From positions 248,001 to 312,000 of the forward strand of contig NZ_CALFYO010000033.1 in assembly GCF_937952055.1 (NCBI RefSeq): a stretch of 64,000 nt of DNA, given 5' to 3'. The notes under the pieces are model-generated. The model worked only from the letters and a program-made list of their open reading frames with translations, did not search any database and was not told the DNA's origin. The translations under genes were made by a program, and so were the position numbers. Below, piece by piece: positions 46,401-53,578 of this stretch (position 1 is its first letter; each line of letters opens with the position of its first letter). The stretch comes from an uncultured Piscinibacter sp. GTDB taxonomy: Bacteria > Pseudomonadota > Gammaproteobacteria > Burkholderiales > Burkholderiaceae_C.

Positions 46401-47113
46401 CCTGGCCGGCGGCGACGGGCGGATCGTCGCGGCACCACGATCCGGATCAGGCCCAGCGCGACCACATCAACACGACGCTGCAGATCGGCCACATCGCCTT
46501 CGTCCTGTGGGAACGACATGCCGAAACGGCGCACCGCAGCCGTAGCCTCGCCGAGTACAGGTCCGCATTGAACCAGGCCCGCGACGCGCCAGGCGCCGTC
46601 GCCAAGGAGGCGGCGCTGATGGAGGACCTGGCGATTGCAGCGCAGCGCGTGGCGATGCTCCGCATGCACGACGGCGAGGCGGCGCTGGATGCGGCGCGCA
46701 ACGACGCGCTGCATGCCATCGAGTGGGCGACCCAACTGATGCCCGAGCCGCCCACCGTGGACCGGCGATCGGTCGTCGCCCAGGCCTTGCACTACGAGTC
46801 GCAGCTCAATCTGGCACGGATCGAGGCGCGCCGCAAGCGCCCCGACTTGGCCCGCACCGCCCTCGAGCAGGCAGCACGGATCGCGCGGGATCAGGCCGGC
46901 ACGAACCGCGCGTGCACGGACCCCCAGCAGGTCTGCTGGAGTGATCTGGAAGCGGCGGCCTGGATGGAGATCGGCCACCTGGAGGCCGACCAGCGACGCC
47001 GGAGCGCAGCCCGGCAGGCCTTCGACCGGGCACAACGTGTCGCCGCCGAGCCCGGGCTGAAGAGCAAGGCGCAACGCTGCTTCGCTGCACCGAAGCTGCC
47101 TTGCCCCACCTGA
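43487..47113 (+). CDS. caspase - nSTAND NTPase - transmembrane - TPR protein
   Basis: 1208 residues, ATG 43487 behind GGAGGAG. N-terminal caspase-fold peptidase (~20-290) with catalytic His101 in YFAGHG and Cys153 in ILDCCFSG. A linker (PADSPYKGLDSFNEAD) leads to an nSTAND1-type NTPase with Walker A GPSGTGKSS (354-362), Walker B VLLIDQYEE (405-413) and the STAND-like EPAHDALVRVWPRLR. One membrane helix follows (~733-752) after RRKARLMRRRA, so by the positive-inside rule the caspase and NTPase are cytosolic. The remaining ~450 helical, TPR-like residues should be periplasmic. I infer that ligand sensing by the C-terminus triggers NTPase assembly and proteolysis. It is the first gene of the accessory island. 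Confidence 0.85.
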   Translation: MTETADDAGAAAQDPAWRTFARHHAFVVGIDAYANGIAPLRTAAGDARRLCELLARQHHFTVHPPLIDEGACGAPLRELFGTTMKQAVGPDDRVLFYFAGHGIAADGDDGPAGYIVPADAEPARLDTFIAMAELQAALDALPCRHLLLILDCCFSGAFKWSSQHRAIFMTPKRIYPTRFRRFVEDPARQVITSAAHDQKALDVLHGKATGERGSRRTEDGREHSPFAAALFDALEGAADVARGEQQEGDGIITATELYAYIRDRIEPATEATGERLRQTPSFFPLKGHDKGEFMFLHPHHRLNLPKMEPADSPYKGLDSFNEADQHLFYGRDRVVADLRQRALDAQQRLLVVAGPSGTGKSSVIKAGLLPELRKAGLEILPVMRPGAQPLAALERALEGATRPSVLLIDQYEEVVTRCGNAAERREFDERLYHLLEQGDKVQRLILTVRSDFEPQLNTGMLARHWARGRCSVPPFSPEELREVVVMPTLQASMIFEPPELVDTIVGEVVQSPGALPLLSYALSELFRAYQASGREDRALTRADFDRLGGVMGALRTRADALHDELPPLPDREVLRRVMLRMVSLEGDLAGRRVATSDLVFDDADAATVERVIERLVDARLVVRGAESDVAGDGTTHRSDHIEPAHDALVRVWPRLRAWIDQAGRENLILGAQVEAAAKALDRHRDAGYLWHDNAHLPAVLAELHKPHCWFTAGEAAFIRRSEQRRKARLMRRRALALATFTVVGVLGAWGWFEQRLAAGTIREAQGMTDRLLFDVMGRLQAIPDTRDVRVSLVEQVKTLQDRLSDIGARADHSTRYWTAVLDGDHAVEHSEYDKARSRYQDAIELIGTAVELDANWRRNGSLVYSKVGELEMKRAEAAGEDPDLRAAAQPYERALAIDRQLVAENPDNPIVLRDLYVSLYRLADLAHRDGRETPEGLEGAEKERAEQQQRASRERASELYTEAREVAARLRAWPAATGGSSRHHDPDQAQRDHINTTLQIGHIAFVLWERHAETAHRSRSLAEYRSALNQARDAPGAVAKEAALMEDLAIAAQRVAMLRMHDGEAALDAARNDALHAIEWATQLMPEPPTVDRRSVVAQALHYESQLNLARIEARRKRPDLARTALEQAARIARDQAGTNRACTDPQQVCWSDLEAAAWMEIGHLEADQRRRSAARQAFDRAQRVAAEPGLKSKAQRCFAAPKLPCPT

Positions 47114-47145
47114 GCCGCCGCGCTCCGGCGGCGCCCGCTGCCGGG

Positions 47146-47715
47146 CTACTTGGCGCTGAAGACGACCTTGATGAGGCTCTTCTGCGTGGCGAGCACGGCG
47201 CTCTTCGGGGGCCTGACGAACAGGCGCGCCGCGCCTTGAGCGATCAGCAGCTCGAGTGCATCCCAGGAGGACGCCGGGTCGGGTTGACCCGAGGGCGACT
47301 CTGCAAAGGCGAGCCTGACGCCCGACGCGTCGGCCCGACGCTGGACCGACGCCACCGCAGCACGCACCACATCTTCGACGTGCGTGCCGGCCTCCTCGCA
47401 CTCGGCCTCCAGGTCGTCGATGTCGAGGTCGTCCTCGTCGTCGCCATCGTTGTCATCGCCCAGGGCACACATCAGGATCTCGACCAGGTCTTCCGACGAC
47501 ACGGCACCGTTCAGGTCGGCGAGTCCGCACTCGATGAGGTCGTCGTCGTCGAGTTCATTCTGCAGCAGGGCGCTGACCTGAGCCTGGCTCAGGTTGTCCA
47601 TCTCGAGGTCGGGGTGGCGTGCCATCGCTGGCGACTGACCCAGCCCCAGTGCGACCGCGCAGGTCGCCACCAGGGCACGCAATCGAGGTGGGCGCGCGCG
47701 GGTCGACTCGTTCAC
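47146..47715 (-). CDS. exported acidic protein of unknown function
   Basis: 189 residues from GTG 47715 with AGGAG upstream. A basic, hydrophobic signal peptide (RLRALVATCAVALGLGQ...AMA) is followed by a mature part containing a very acidic run near residues 85-105 (DDNDGDDEDDLDIDDLEAE) and a C-terminal alpha/beta-looking segment (VRLAFAESP... LIKVVFSAK). No family recognised. It is encoded opposite to, and between, the two caspase genes. The acidic run could bind Ca2+ or a basic partner; note the strongly basic muramidase tail encoded nearby (speculative). Confidence 0.55.
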   Translation of the reverse strand: MNESTRARPPRLRALVATCAVALGLGQSPAMARHPDLEMDNLSQAQVSALLQNELDDDDLIECGLADLNGAVSSEDLVEILMCALGDDNDGDDEDDLDIDDLEAECEEAGTHVEDVVRAAVASVQRRADASGVRLAFAESPSGQPDPASSWDALELLIAQGAARLFVRPPKSAVLATQKSLIKVVFSAK

Positions 47716-47964
47716 TGACTTCTCCTGAATCCGACGATGACGGGCGCGTCGACCACGCATCGCGTCGACGTCGCGGCGCAGTGTAGTTGCCGGCGGTGCT
47801 GAACGGTAAGCCCCCGCCGCGGGGCGGCGCGGCTGCGCCGGCGACGAACTAGGGGGGAGAATTCGTCCAGTGCCACTCGACGCGCCCGGTCGAACGCTGC
47901 ACGATGCGCAGCGGCCGCACGCACGCGGACGCCATGAACGGCCACCAACGCAGGATCGACACCC

Positions 47965-50900
47965 ATGACCAGCCAAGTCCGCGCTCTGCTCATCGGCATC
48001 AACGACTACACGCCGCCGGTGCGTCCGCTCGGTGGCTGCGTCAACGACGTGGAGCGCCTGCACGGCTGGCTCAAGTCCAGCGTCGGGCCGCGGCTTGCCG
48101 CGGAAGTGCTGACCAACGGCGATGCCACGCGCGCCAACGTGCTGAAGCTGTTCCGTGAACACCTCGGCCGCGCCGAGGCGGGTGACGTGGTGCTGGTGCA
48201 CTACTGCGGCCATGGCGCGCAGTCCGGCTCGGCCGCCGAGTTCCTCGAGTTCTATCCAGACGGTCTCGACGAGGGCCTGGTGCTGGCCGACAGCCGCGCC
48301 CCTGGCGGCCACGACCTTGCCGACAAGGAACTCGCACTGCTGATCGCCGAACTGTCGCGCAAGGACGTGCACCTCTCGTTCATCCTCGACTCGTGCCACA
48401 GCGGCTCGGGGACGCGCAGCGTCGATGCCTTCGCCGGCTTCCAGTCTCGGCTCACGCTGGGCGACACCGCCACCGCGCGCCCGCTGGAGACCTACCTCGA
48501 TGGTGCCTACCGGCTTCGCCGTGCCAAGGGGCAGGCGCTGCGCCCGCCGCCGGGCCGCCACATGCTGCTGGCCGCCTGCAACCGCGGGCAGGAGGCCAAG
48601 GAGTCGATTGCCCGGCGCTCCGGCGTGTTCAGCATGACGCTGGTCGACGTGCTCGAGGCCAGTGGCGGCAACCTGTCCTATGCCGACCTGTTCGTGCGCT
48701 GCCGCTCCGCGGTGCGGCAGCTCGCGAAGGACCAGGACCCGCAGTTCGAGCCGATCGGCGGGTTCGACGCCTGGAGCGGCTTTCTGGGCGGCGCCGCCGG
48801 CTCGCGTGCCCTGCGGCACAGCGTGTTCTTCGACGGACCGGCCGGTGCGTGGAAGGTCGATGCCGGCGCGATCCACGGCCTCGGCGATGCGCCGGACCGC
48901 GCCATCGGCCTCGCCCTATACGACGAGAAGGACCAGAGCCGCGCCGCCGGCACCGCGCACACGATCGAGATCGGCGCGCAGTCGTCCATCGTCATGTTCG
49001 ACGGCAACGAGACACCGCCAGCCGATGCCCGCTTCCGCGCCGCGCTGACCAGCATGCCGGCGGCGCCTCTGCTGATCTACTGCGATGCCGATGCGGCCAG
49101 GCGCGGGGCGCTGCAGCAGGCGCTTGACGATGCCGCCGCGGGCGCCGCGGGCGCGCCGCTGGGCGGCTCCGGCGTGGTGCTCAGCGGCGACCGCGACGGC
49201 CTGCGCCACGGGCTGCTCGAGCGGGACGGCGCGCTGGTGATCGTGCAGCTCGACGCCGGCGCGGAACTCGGCCGCGAACGGATCCAGCGCGGCGATGTCG
49301 CCGGTGCCCTTGCCAGACTGCGCCCGACGATGAACACGATCGCGCAATGGGAGCGCCTGCTCAGCCTGCGCAACCGGGCTTCGCAAATCGCCGACGACGC
49401 GATCGAATTCGTGCTGGCCGAGGCACTCGCCGGCGGCGGTGAGTTCGTGCACGAAGACGGCAGCGCGACGCTGGAGTGCAGTCTGCAGGGCGGCGAGTGG
49501 CAGGAGGTGCGCGCCCGCGTGCGGATGCGCAACCGCAGCGGCCGGCCCTTGCACTGCGTGCTGCTGCACTTCAGCGCCGACTACGGCATCCAGGTGCTGG
49601 CCAACGACCCCGTCCCCAGCGGCGACGCCTGGATCACGCTCTACGGCGACAGCTCGGAGCACAGCTTCTTCCTCGACGAGGCGCCCGACGGAGAGGGCAT
49701 GGTCGAGGCGCTGGAGCGCTTCAAGCTGCTGGTGAGCAGCGAGCCGGTGGACAGCTTCCACTTCGAGCAGGAGGGACTCGGTCCGCGCACGCGGGGCATC
49801 GGCGTGCGCAAGTCGCAGAAGCCACGCCAGCAGGACTGGCTGATCAAGGACCTGCGCGTGCGCATCGTTCCGCGCATCGATGCCATCGGTGCGCAGGCCT
49901 GGGCCTCGGCCGACGGCGCGATCACGATCAAGCCGCACCGCCGGCTGCGCGCCAGCCTCAACTTGGCGAGCGCCCGCCCGGCCACGCGCGGCCCCGGCGA
50001 GGACCTGGCGTTCGTCGCCGCGTTCGAGGGCGCCGGTCTGGCGGTCGCCACCCTCTCGAACTCGCGCTCCGCCGCCGGCGCGCCAAGCGTGATCGAGCTG
50101 ACCGGCATCCAGGGCGAGGAGTCGCTCGCCGCCGAGCCACTGGAGATCGAGGTTCGCCAGGCGCTCGCGGACGACGAAACGCTGCTGACCTTCGCCTGGG
50201 ATGGCCGACACGTGATCCCCTGCGGCCAGGTCGTTCGCGACGGTGACCTCACCCGCGTCACGATCAACGCGATCCCCGACGCGCCGTCGGACCGGCGCAG
50301 CCTTGGCGGCTCGCTAAAGCTCTACTTCTTCAAGACCTACCTGAAGCAGACCGACCTGAACCGGCTGCGCTGGATTGACTACAAGTCCGACGGCCGCTGG
50401 GCCTACCGCGAGGACGGCCTGCCCGGCAAGGTGGCCGCCGCGAAGCGCGTGCTGCTGATGGTGCACGGCATCATCGGCGACACCGAAAGCATGGCCGCGG
50501 GCGCCCCTCAGATCGGGCTGCACGAGAAGTTCGACCTCGTGCTGACCTACGACTACGAGAACCTCAGCACGCCGATCGGCGAGACCGCGCGCACGCTCAA
50601 GCGGCAGCTCGCGGAGATCGGATTGCAGGCCGGCGACGACAAGCACCTGACGCTGCTGGTGCACTCGATGGGCGGCCTGGTCTCGCGCTGGTTCATCGAG
50701 CGCGAGGGCGGCAACGAGATCGTCGACCACCTCGTGATGTGCGGCACACCGAACAACGGCTCGCCTTTCGGCCGCATCGACGGTGCGCGCAAGATCCTCG
50801 GCGTGCTGCTCGGTCTGGCGGCGAACTACGCGCCGCCGCTGCTGCCGTTCACCGCGCCGGTGCTGATGCTGCTGAACCGCACGCAGAAGGTCACGCCGAC

Positions 50901-51237
50901 GCTGCAGCAGATGGACCCGGGCTCCGACTTCATCCGCGAGCTCAACGCCAGCCCGGATCCCGGCATCCCGTACACCATTCTCGCCGGCAACGTCGACGAG
51001 TACCGCGAGCCGACCGACGACGTGTTCGCCAAGCTGGTGGCCAAGCTCGGCCAGAGCGTGGTGTTCGATGCGCTGTTCGCGATGAAGGCCAACGACATCG
51101 CCGTCAGCATCGACAGCATCACGCGCATCGGCGCCACGCGGGCCAAGGTGCCGGCGGCGCAGCAGGTGGCGTGCCACCATCTCAACTATTTCGTCTCGGC
51201 CGCGGGGCAGAAGGCGCTCCAGACCGTGGCCTGGTAG
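47965..51237 (+). CDS. caspase-fold peptidase fused to alpha/beta-hydrolase
   Basis: 1090 residues from ATG 47965. N-terminal caspase domain (~1-270) with catalytic His83 (VHYCGHGAQ) and Cys144 (ILDSCHSGSG) both intact. The middle (~290-820) is a beta-rich region with no family I can name. The C-terminal ~270 residues are an alpha/beta-hydrolase: oxyanion VHGIIGD (~833), nucleophile S901 in LVHSMGGLVSRWF, and a candidate catalytic His near 1071 (ACHHLNYF), as in lipases. No signal peptide or membrane helix, so cytosolic. It leads a same-strand run with a micro-ORF, an MBL hydrolase and a muramidase. I infer a protease-gated lipase or esterase effector. Confidence 0.85.
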   Translation: MTSQVRALLIGINDYTPPVRPLGGCVNDVERLHGWLKSSVGPRLAAEVLTNGDATRANVLKLFREHLGRAEAGDVVLVHYCGHGAQSGSAAEFLEFYPDGLDEGLVLADSRAPGGHDLADKELALLIAELSRKDVHLSFILDSCHSGSGTRSVDAFAGFQSRLTLGDTATARPLETYLDGAYRLRRAKGQALRPPPGRHMLLAACNRGQEAKESIARRSGVFSMTLVDVLEASGGNLSYADLFVRCRSAVRQLAKDQDPQFEPIGGFDAWSGFLGGAAGSRALRHSVFFDGPAGAWKVDAGAIHGLGDAPDRAIGLALYDEKDQSRAAGTAHTIEIGAQSSIVMFDGNETPPADARFRAALTSMPAAPLLIYCDADAARRGALQQALDDAAAGAAGAPLGGSGVVLSGDRDGLRHGLLERDGALVIVQLDAGAELGRERIQRGDVAGALARLRPTMNTIAQWERLLSLRNRASQIADDAIEFVLAEALAGGGEFVHEDGSATLECSLQGGEWQEVRARVRMRNRSGRPLHCVLLHFSADYGIQVLANDPVPSGDAWITLYGDSSEHSFFLDEAPDGEGMVEALERFKLLVSSEPVDSFHFEQEGLGPRTRGIGVRKSQKPRQQDWLIKDLRVRIVPRIDAIGAQAWASADGAITIKPHRRLRASLNLASARPATRGPGEDLAFVAAFEGAGLAVATLSNSRSAAGAPSVIELTGIQGEESLAAEPLEIEVRQALADDETLLTFAWDGRHVIPCGQVVRDGDLTRVTINAIPDAPSDRRSLGGSLKLYFFKTYLKQTDLNRLRWIDYKSDGRWAYREDGLPGKVAAAKRVLLMVHGIIGDTESMAAGAPQIGLHEKFDLVLTYDYENLSTPIGETARTLKRQLAEIGLQAGDDKHLTLLVHSMGGLVSRWFIEREGGNEIVDHLVMCGTPNNGSPFGRIDGARKILGVLLGLAANYAPPLLPFTAPVLMLLNRTQKVTPTLQQMDPGSDFIRELNASPDPGIPYTILAGNVDEYREPTDDVFAKLVAKLGQSVVFDALFAMKANDIAVSIDSITRIGATRAKVPAAQQVACHHLNYFVSAAGQKALQTVAW

Positions 51238-51243
51238 CCGGCG

Positions 51244-51366
51244 ATGGACATCCCGGTGCGGGAATCGGTCGCGGCCGAGGCTCTGCAGCAGTTCGGCGTC
51301 GCGTTCACGCTGGACCAACACGCTCGCGACGAGGCGCAGCACCCGCCCCTGACCTTCAGGCACTGA
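51244..51366 (+). CDS. 40-residue micro-ORF filling the caspase-MBL gap
   Basis: ATG 51244 to TGA 51366, starting 6 bases after the caspase-hydrolase stop and ending 4 bases before the MBL start. Translation begins MDIPVRESVAAEALQQFGVA and ends DEAQHPPLTFRH: one short amphipathic helix and a polar tail. The exact fit between two stops and starts suggests translational coupling. There is no strong ribosome site, so it may instead be spacer; length alone cannot decide. Confidence 0.4.
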   Translation: MDIPVRESVAAEALQQFGVAFTLDQHARDEAQHPPLTFRH

Positions 51367-51370
51367 CCGG

Positions 51371-52459
51371 ATGACCGCCCCCGATCTCCTCTTCGAAGCG
51401 CTGCCCGCCGGCTACGGCGATGCGCTGCTGGTCACCTGCAGCGTCGACGGCCGGCCGTGGCGGATGCTGGTCGACACCGGGCCCGACGAGAGCTGGCCGA
51501 TGCTGCGCACGCGGCTCGCGGCAGTCCCGCTCGGTGCGGACGGCAAGCGGCGGATCGACCTCGCCGTGATCAGCCACATCGACCACGACCACATCGGCGC
51601 TACGAGGCAGCTTTTCGACGACCGCGAACTCGGCCTCGACTTCGGCGACGTCTGGTTCAATGCGCCACCGACCCGCGGCGTCGCGGAAGGTGCCGCGCTG
51701 GCAACGCTGCTGCGCGCGACTGGCCGGGCGCTGCCGTGGAACCTGGCATGGCACGGCGGACTTGCCGTCACGCCAGTCGAGCGCCCATTCGTCGAAGTGC
51801 CCGCCGGGCCGCATGCGCCGAAACTGACCCTGCTGTCGCCGACGGCCAAGGGGCTCGAGACGCTGTTCGCCGTCTGGGAGCGCGAGCTGGCAAAGCTCGG
51901 CCGGCGCCCGCGGGTCCGGCCGCGGCACGCCTCACGCGGACTCGTGCAGCCGGGCGTCGCCGAACTCGCGGACCGCAAGACGCCGCTGGACCGAGCGCCG
52001 GCCAACGGCTCGTCGATCGCACTACTGCTCGAACATGCCGGCGCCTCGCTGCTGCTCGCCGCCGATGCGCACGCGCCGGTGCTCGTCGCGGCGCTCGAGG
52101 CGCTGGCCGCGCACCGCGGCCAACCATTGCCGCTGCCGGTGGACGTGTTCAAGCTCAGCCACCACGGAAGCCGCGCGAACATCACGACGGCGCTGCTGCG
52201 CACGGTGCGTGCACAGCACTACGTTGTCAGCACCAACGGCGCGATGTTCGACCACCCGGACGAGGAGGCGATCGCCCGCACGGTGTGCGAGGGCCCGGGC
52301 GGCCACACGATCTGGTTCAACCATGCGAATGAGCACTCGGCGCGCTGGGCGGCGACGCCGCTGAACGCGTGGCGCTGCAGCGTCGTCGAGCCCGAAGCCC
52401 CGGGCGGCGTGCGGCTGGAGGCGCGTGGCGGCCGCTGGCGTGCCACGGCGGCCGCGTGA
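51371..52459 (+). CDS. MBL-fold hydrolase (ComEC/Rec2-like type)
   Basis: 362 residues. The metallo-beta-lactamase fold begins at once (FEALPAGYGDALLVTC, MLVDTGP). The metal motif is SHIDHDHIGA (H69, D71, H72, D73, H74), where D71 replaces the second His of HxHxDH, as in defence-associated and ComEC-type MBL proteins. Later ligands are in LLAADAH and FKLSHHGSRANITTAL. It could be a nuclease, phosphodiesterase or hydrolase; the substrate is unknown. It is encoded 4 bases after the micro-ORF and 54 bases before the muramidase gene. Confidence 0.8.
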   Translation: MTAPDLLFEALPAGYGDALLVTCSVDGRPWRMLVDTGPDESWPMLRTRLAAVPLGADGKRRIDLAVISHIDHDHIGATRQLFDDRELGLDFGDVWFNAPPTRGVAEGAALATLLRATGRALPWNLAWHGGLAVTPVERPFVEVPAGPHAPKLTLLSPTAKGLETLFAVWERELAKLGRRPRVRPRHASRGLVQPGVAELADRKTPLDRAPANGSSIALLLEHAGASLLLAADAHAPVLVAALEALAAHRGQPLPLPVDVFKLSHHGSRANITTALLRTVRAQHYVVSTNGAMFDHPDEEAIARTVCEGPGGHTIWFNHANEHSARWAATPLNAWRCSVVEPEAPGGVRLEARGGRWRATAAA

Positions 52460-52513
52460 ACGAACGACGACCGACACTGTTCCCACCACGAGACAACACA
52501 GGAGAGCACGACC

Positions 52514-53578
52514 ATGGCAACGAAGGCGAAGAAGGCCCCGGCGAAGAAGGCCCCGGCGAAGAAGGCAGCAGCGAAGAAGGCAGCCGCGAAGAAGGCAGCC
52601 GCGAAGAAGGCAGCAGCGAAAAAGGCCCCGGCAAAGAAGGCTCCGGCAAAGAAGGCCCCGGCGAAGAAGGCGGCAGCGAAGAAGGCACCCGCGAAGAAGG
52701 CCCCGGCGAAGAAGGCCCCGGCGAAGAAGGCGGCCCGCAAGGTGGCCGCCAAGAAGGTCACTGCGAAGAAGGTTGCAGCCAAGAAGGTCGCCCCGAAGAA
52801 GGTCATCGCCGGGAAGACGCCCGCCGCGCGCAAGGCGCCGACGAAGCGAGCACCGCGCAAGACCCTTGCCGGCCTGGGCTACGACCCGGCGCGCCAGCTG
52901 GAGAAGCTTTCGCCCCCGGACGAGTTTGCCAGCAGAGGTGCCAGCGACAGTGTCGACGTCAATACCGTGCTCGGCGAGTTCTTCGCGATGCGCCGCGACG
53001 AACCGCTCACCGAAGAGCGCGCCGCGGAAGCCGCGCAGGAACTCGGCATCGAGGTGGCCGCGCTGAAGGCGATCGCGAAGGTCGAGTCCGGCGGTGCGGG
53101 ATTCGACGCCCAGGGTCGGCCGAAGATCCTCTACGAGCGCCAGGTCTTCGCGCGCTGCTGCTCGCCCAAGGGACGCTTCAACGCCGAGCATCCCGACATC
53201 TCGGCGCCTACCGGCTACGGCCGCGGCAACTATGGCAGCCCCGACTCGCAGTGGACCAAGCTTGCGCGCGCGTTCCAGCTCGACCAAGACGCCGCACTGA
53301 AGGCCTGCTCGTGGGGCACCTTTCAGATCCTCGGCGAGAACTACAAGAGCAGTGGCTTCCCCGACGTGCGCTCGTTCGTCGCCGAAATGTTCGCGTCGCC
53401 CGCCGGGCACCTGCGCGCGCTGGTTCGCTTCATCCGTGCCAACCCATTGATCCACCGGGGCCTGAAGAACCGCAAGTGGGACGACGTCGCCCGGGGCTAC
53501 AACGGACCGGGCTACAAGGAGTTCAGCTACGACACGAAGATGGCCCAGGCCTACGCGCAGTTCGCCGCCAAGGGCTGA
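52514..53578 (+). CDS. histone H1-like Lys/Ala tail fused to N-acetylmuramidase (DUF3380) domain
   Basis: 354 residues, ATG 52514 after ACAGGAGAG. Residues ~5-115 are an H1/AlgP-like cationic tail made of about 13 KKA[AP]A repeats, then KV-rich variants. Residues ~176-354 are an N-acetylmuramidase domain: LGIEVAALKAIAKVESGG with likely catalytic Glu191, KILYERQVF, YGRGNYGSPDSQW, ACSWGTFQILGENYKSSGF and WDDVARGYNGPGYKE. Phage endolysins carry this domain. There is no signal peptide, so it should stay cytosolic until lysis or need another exit route; the tail could bind DNA, RNA or anionic wall polymers. It is the last gene of the caspase/MBL run. Confidence 0.85.
   Translation: MATKAKKAPAKKAPAKKAAAKKAAAKKAAAKKAAAKKAPAKKAPAKKAPAKKAAAKKAPAKKAPAKKAPAKKAARKVAAKKVTAKKVAAKKVAPKKVIAGKTPAARKAPTKRAPRKTLAGLGYDPARQLEKLSPPDEFASRGASDSVDVNTVLGEFFAMRRDEPLTEERAAEAAQELGIEVAALKAIAKVESGGAGFDAQGRPKILYERQVFARCCSPKGRFNAEHPDISAPTGYGRGNYGSPDSQWTKLARAFQLDQDAALKACSWGTFQILGENYKSSGFPDVRSFVAEMFASPAGHLRALVRFIRANPLIHRGLKNRKWDDVARGYNGPGYKEFSYDTKMAQAYAQFAAKG
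52525..52800 (+). repeat. 15-bp in-frame tandem repeats in muramidase tail
   Basis: DNA units such as AAGAAGGCCCCGGCG and AAGAAGGCAGCAGCG, 15 bases each and about 13 copies before degenerating, encode the KKA[AP]A repeats. Third-base variants distinguish neighbouring units. Slippage would change the tail length in steps of five residues without breaking the frame. Confidence 0.85.

Noticed and set aside
52525..52800. Regular repeats as a possible CRISPR array
   Set aside because: The 15-bp units are contiguous with no spacers and encode KKA[AP]A in frame.
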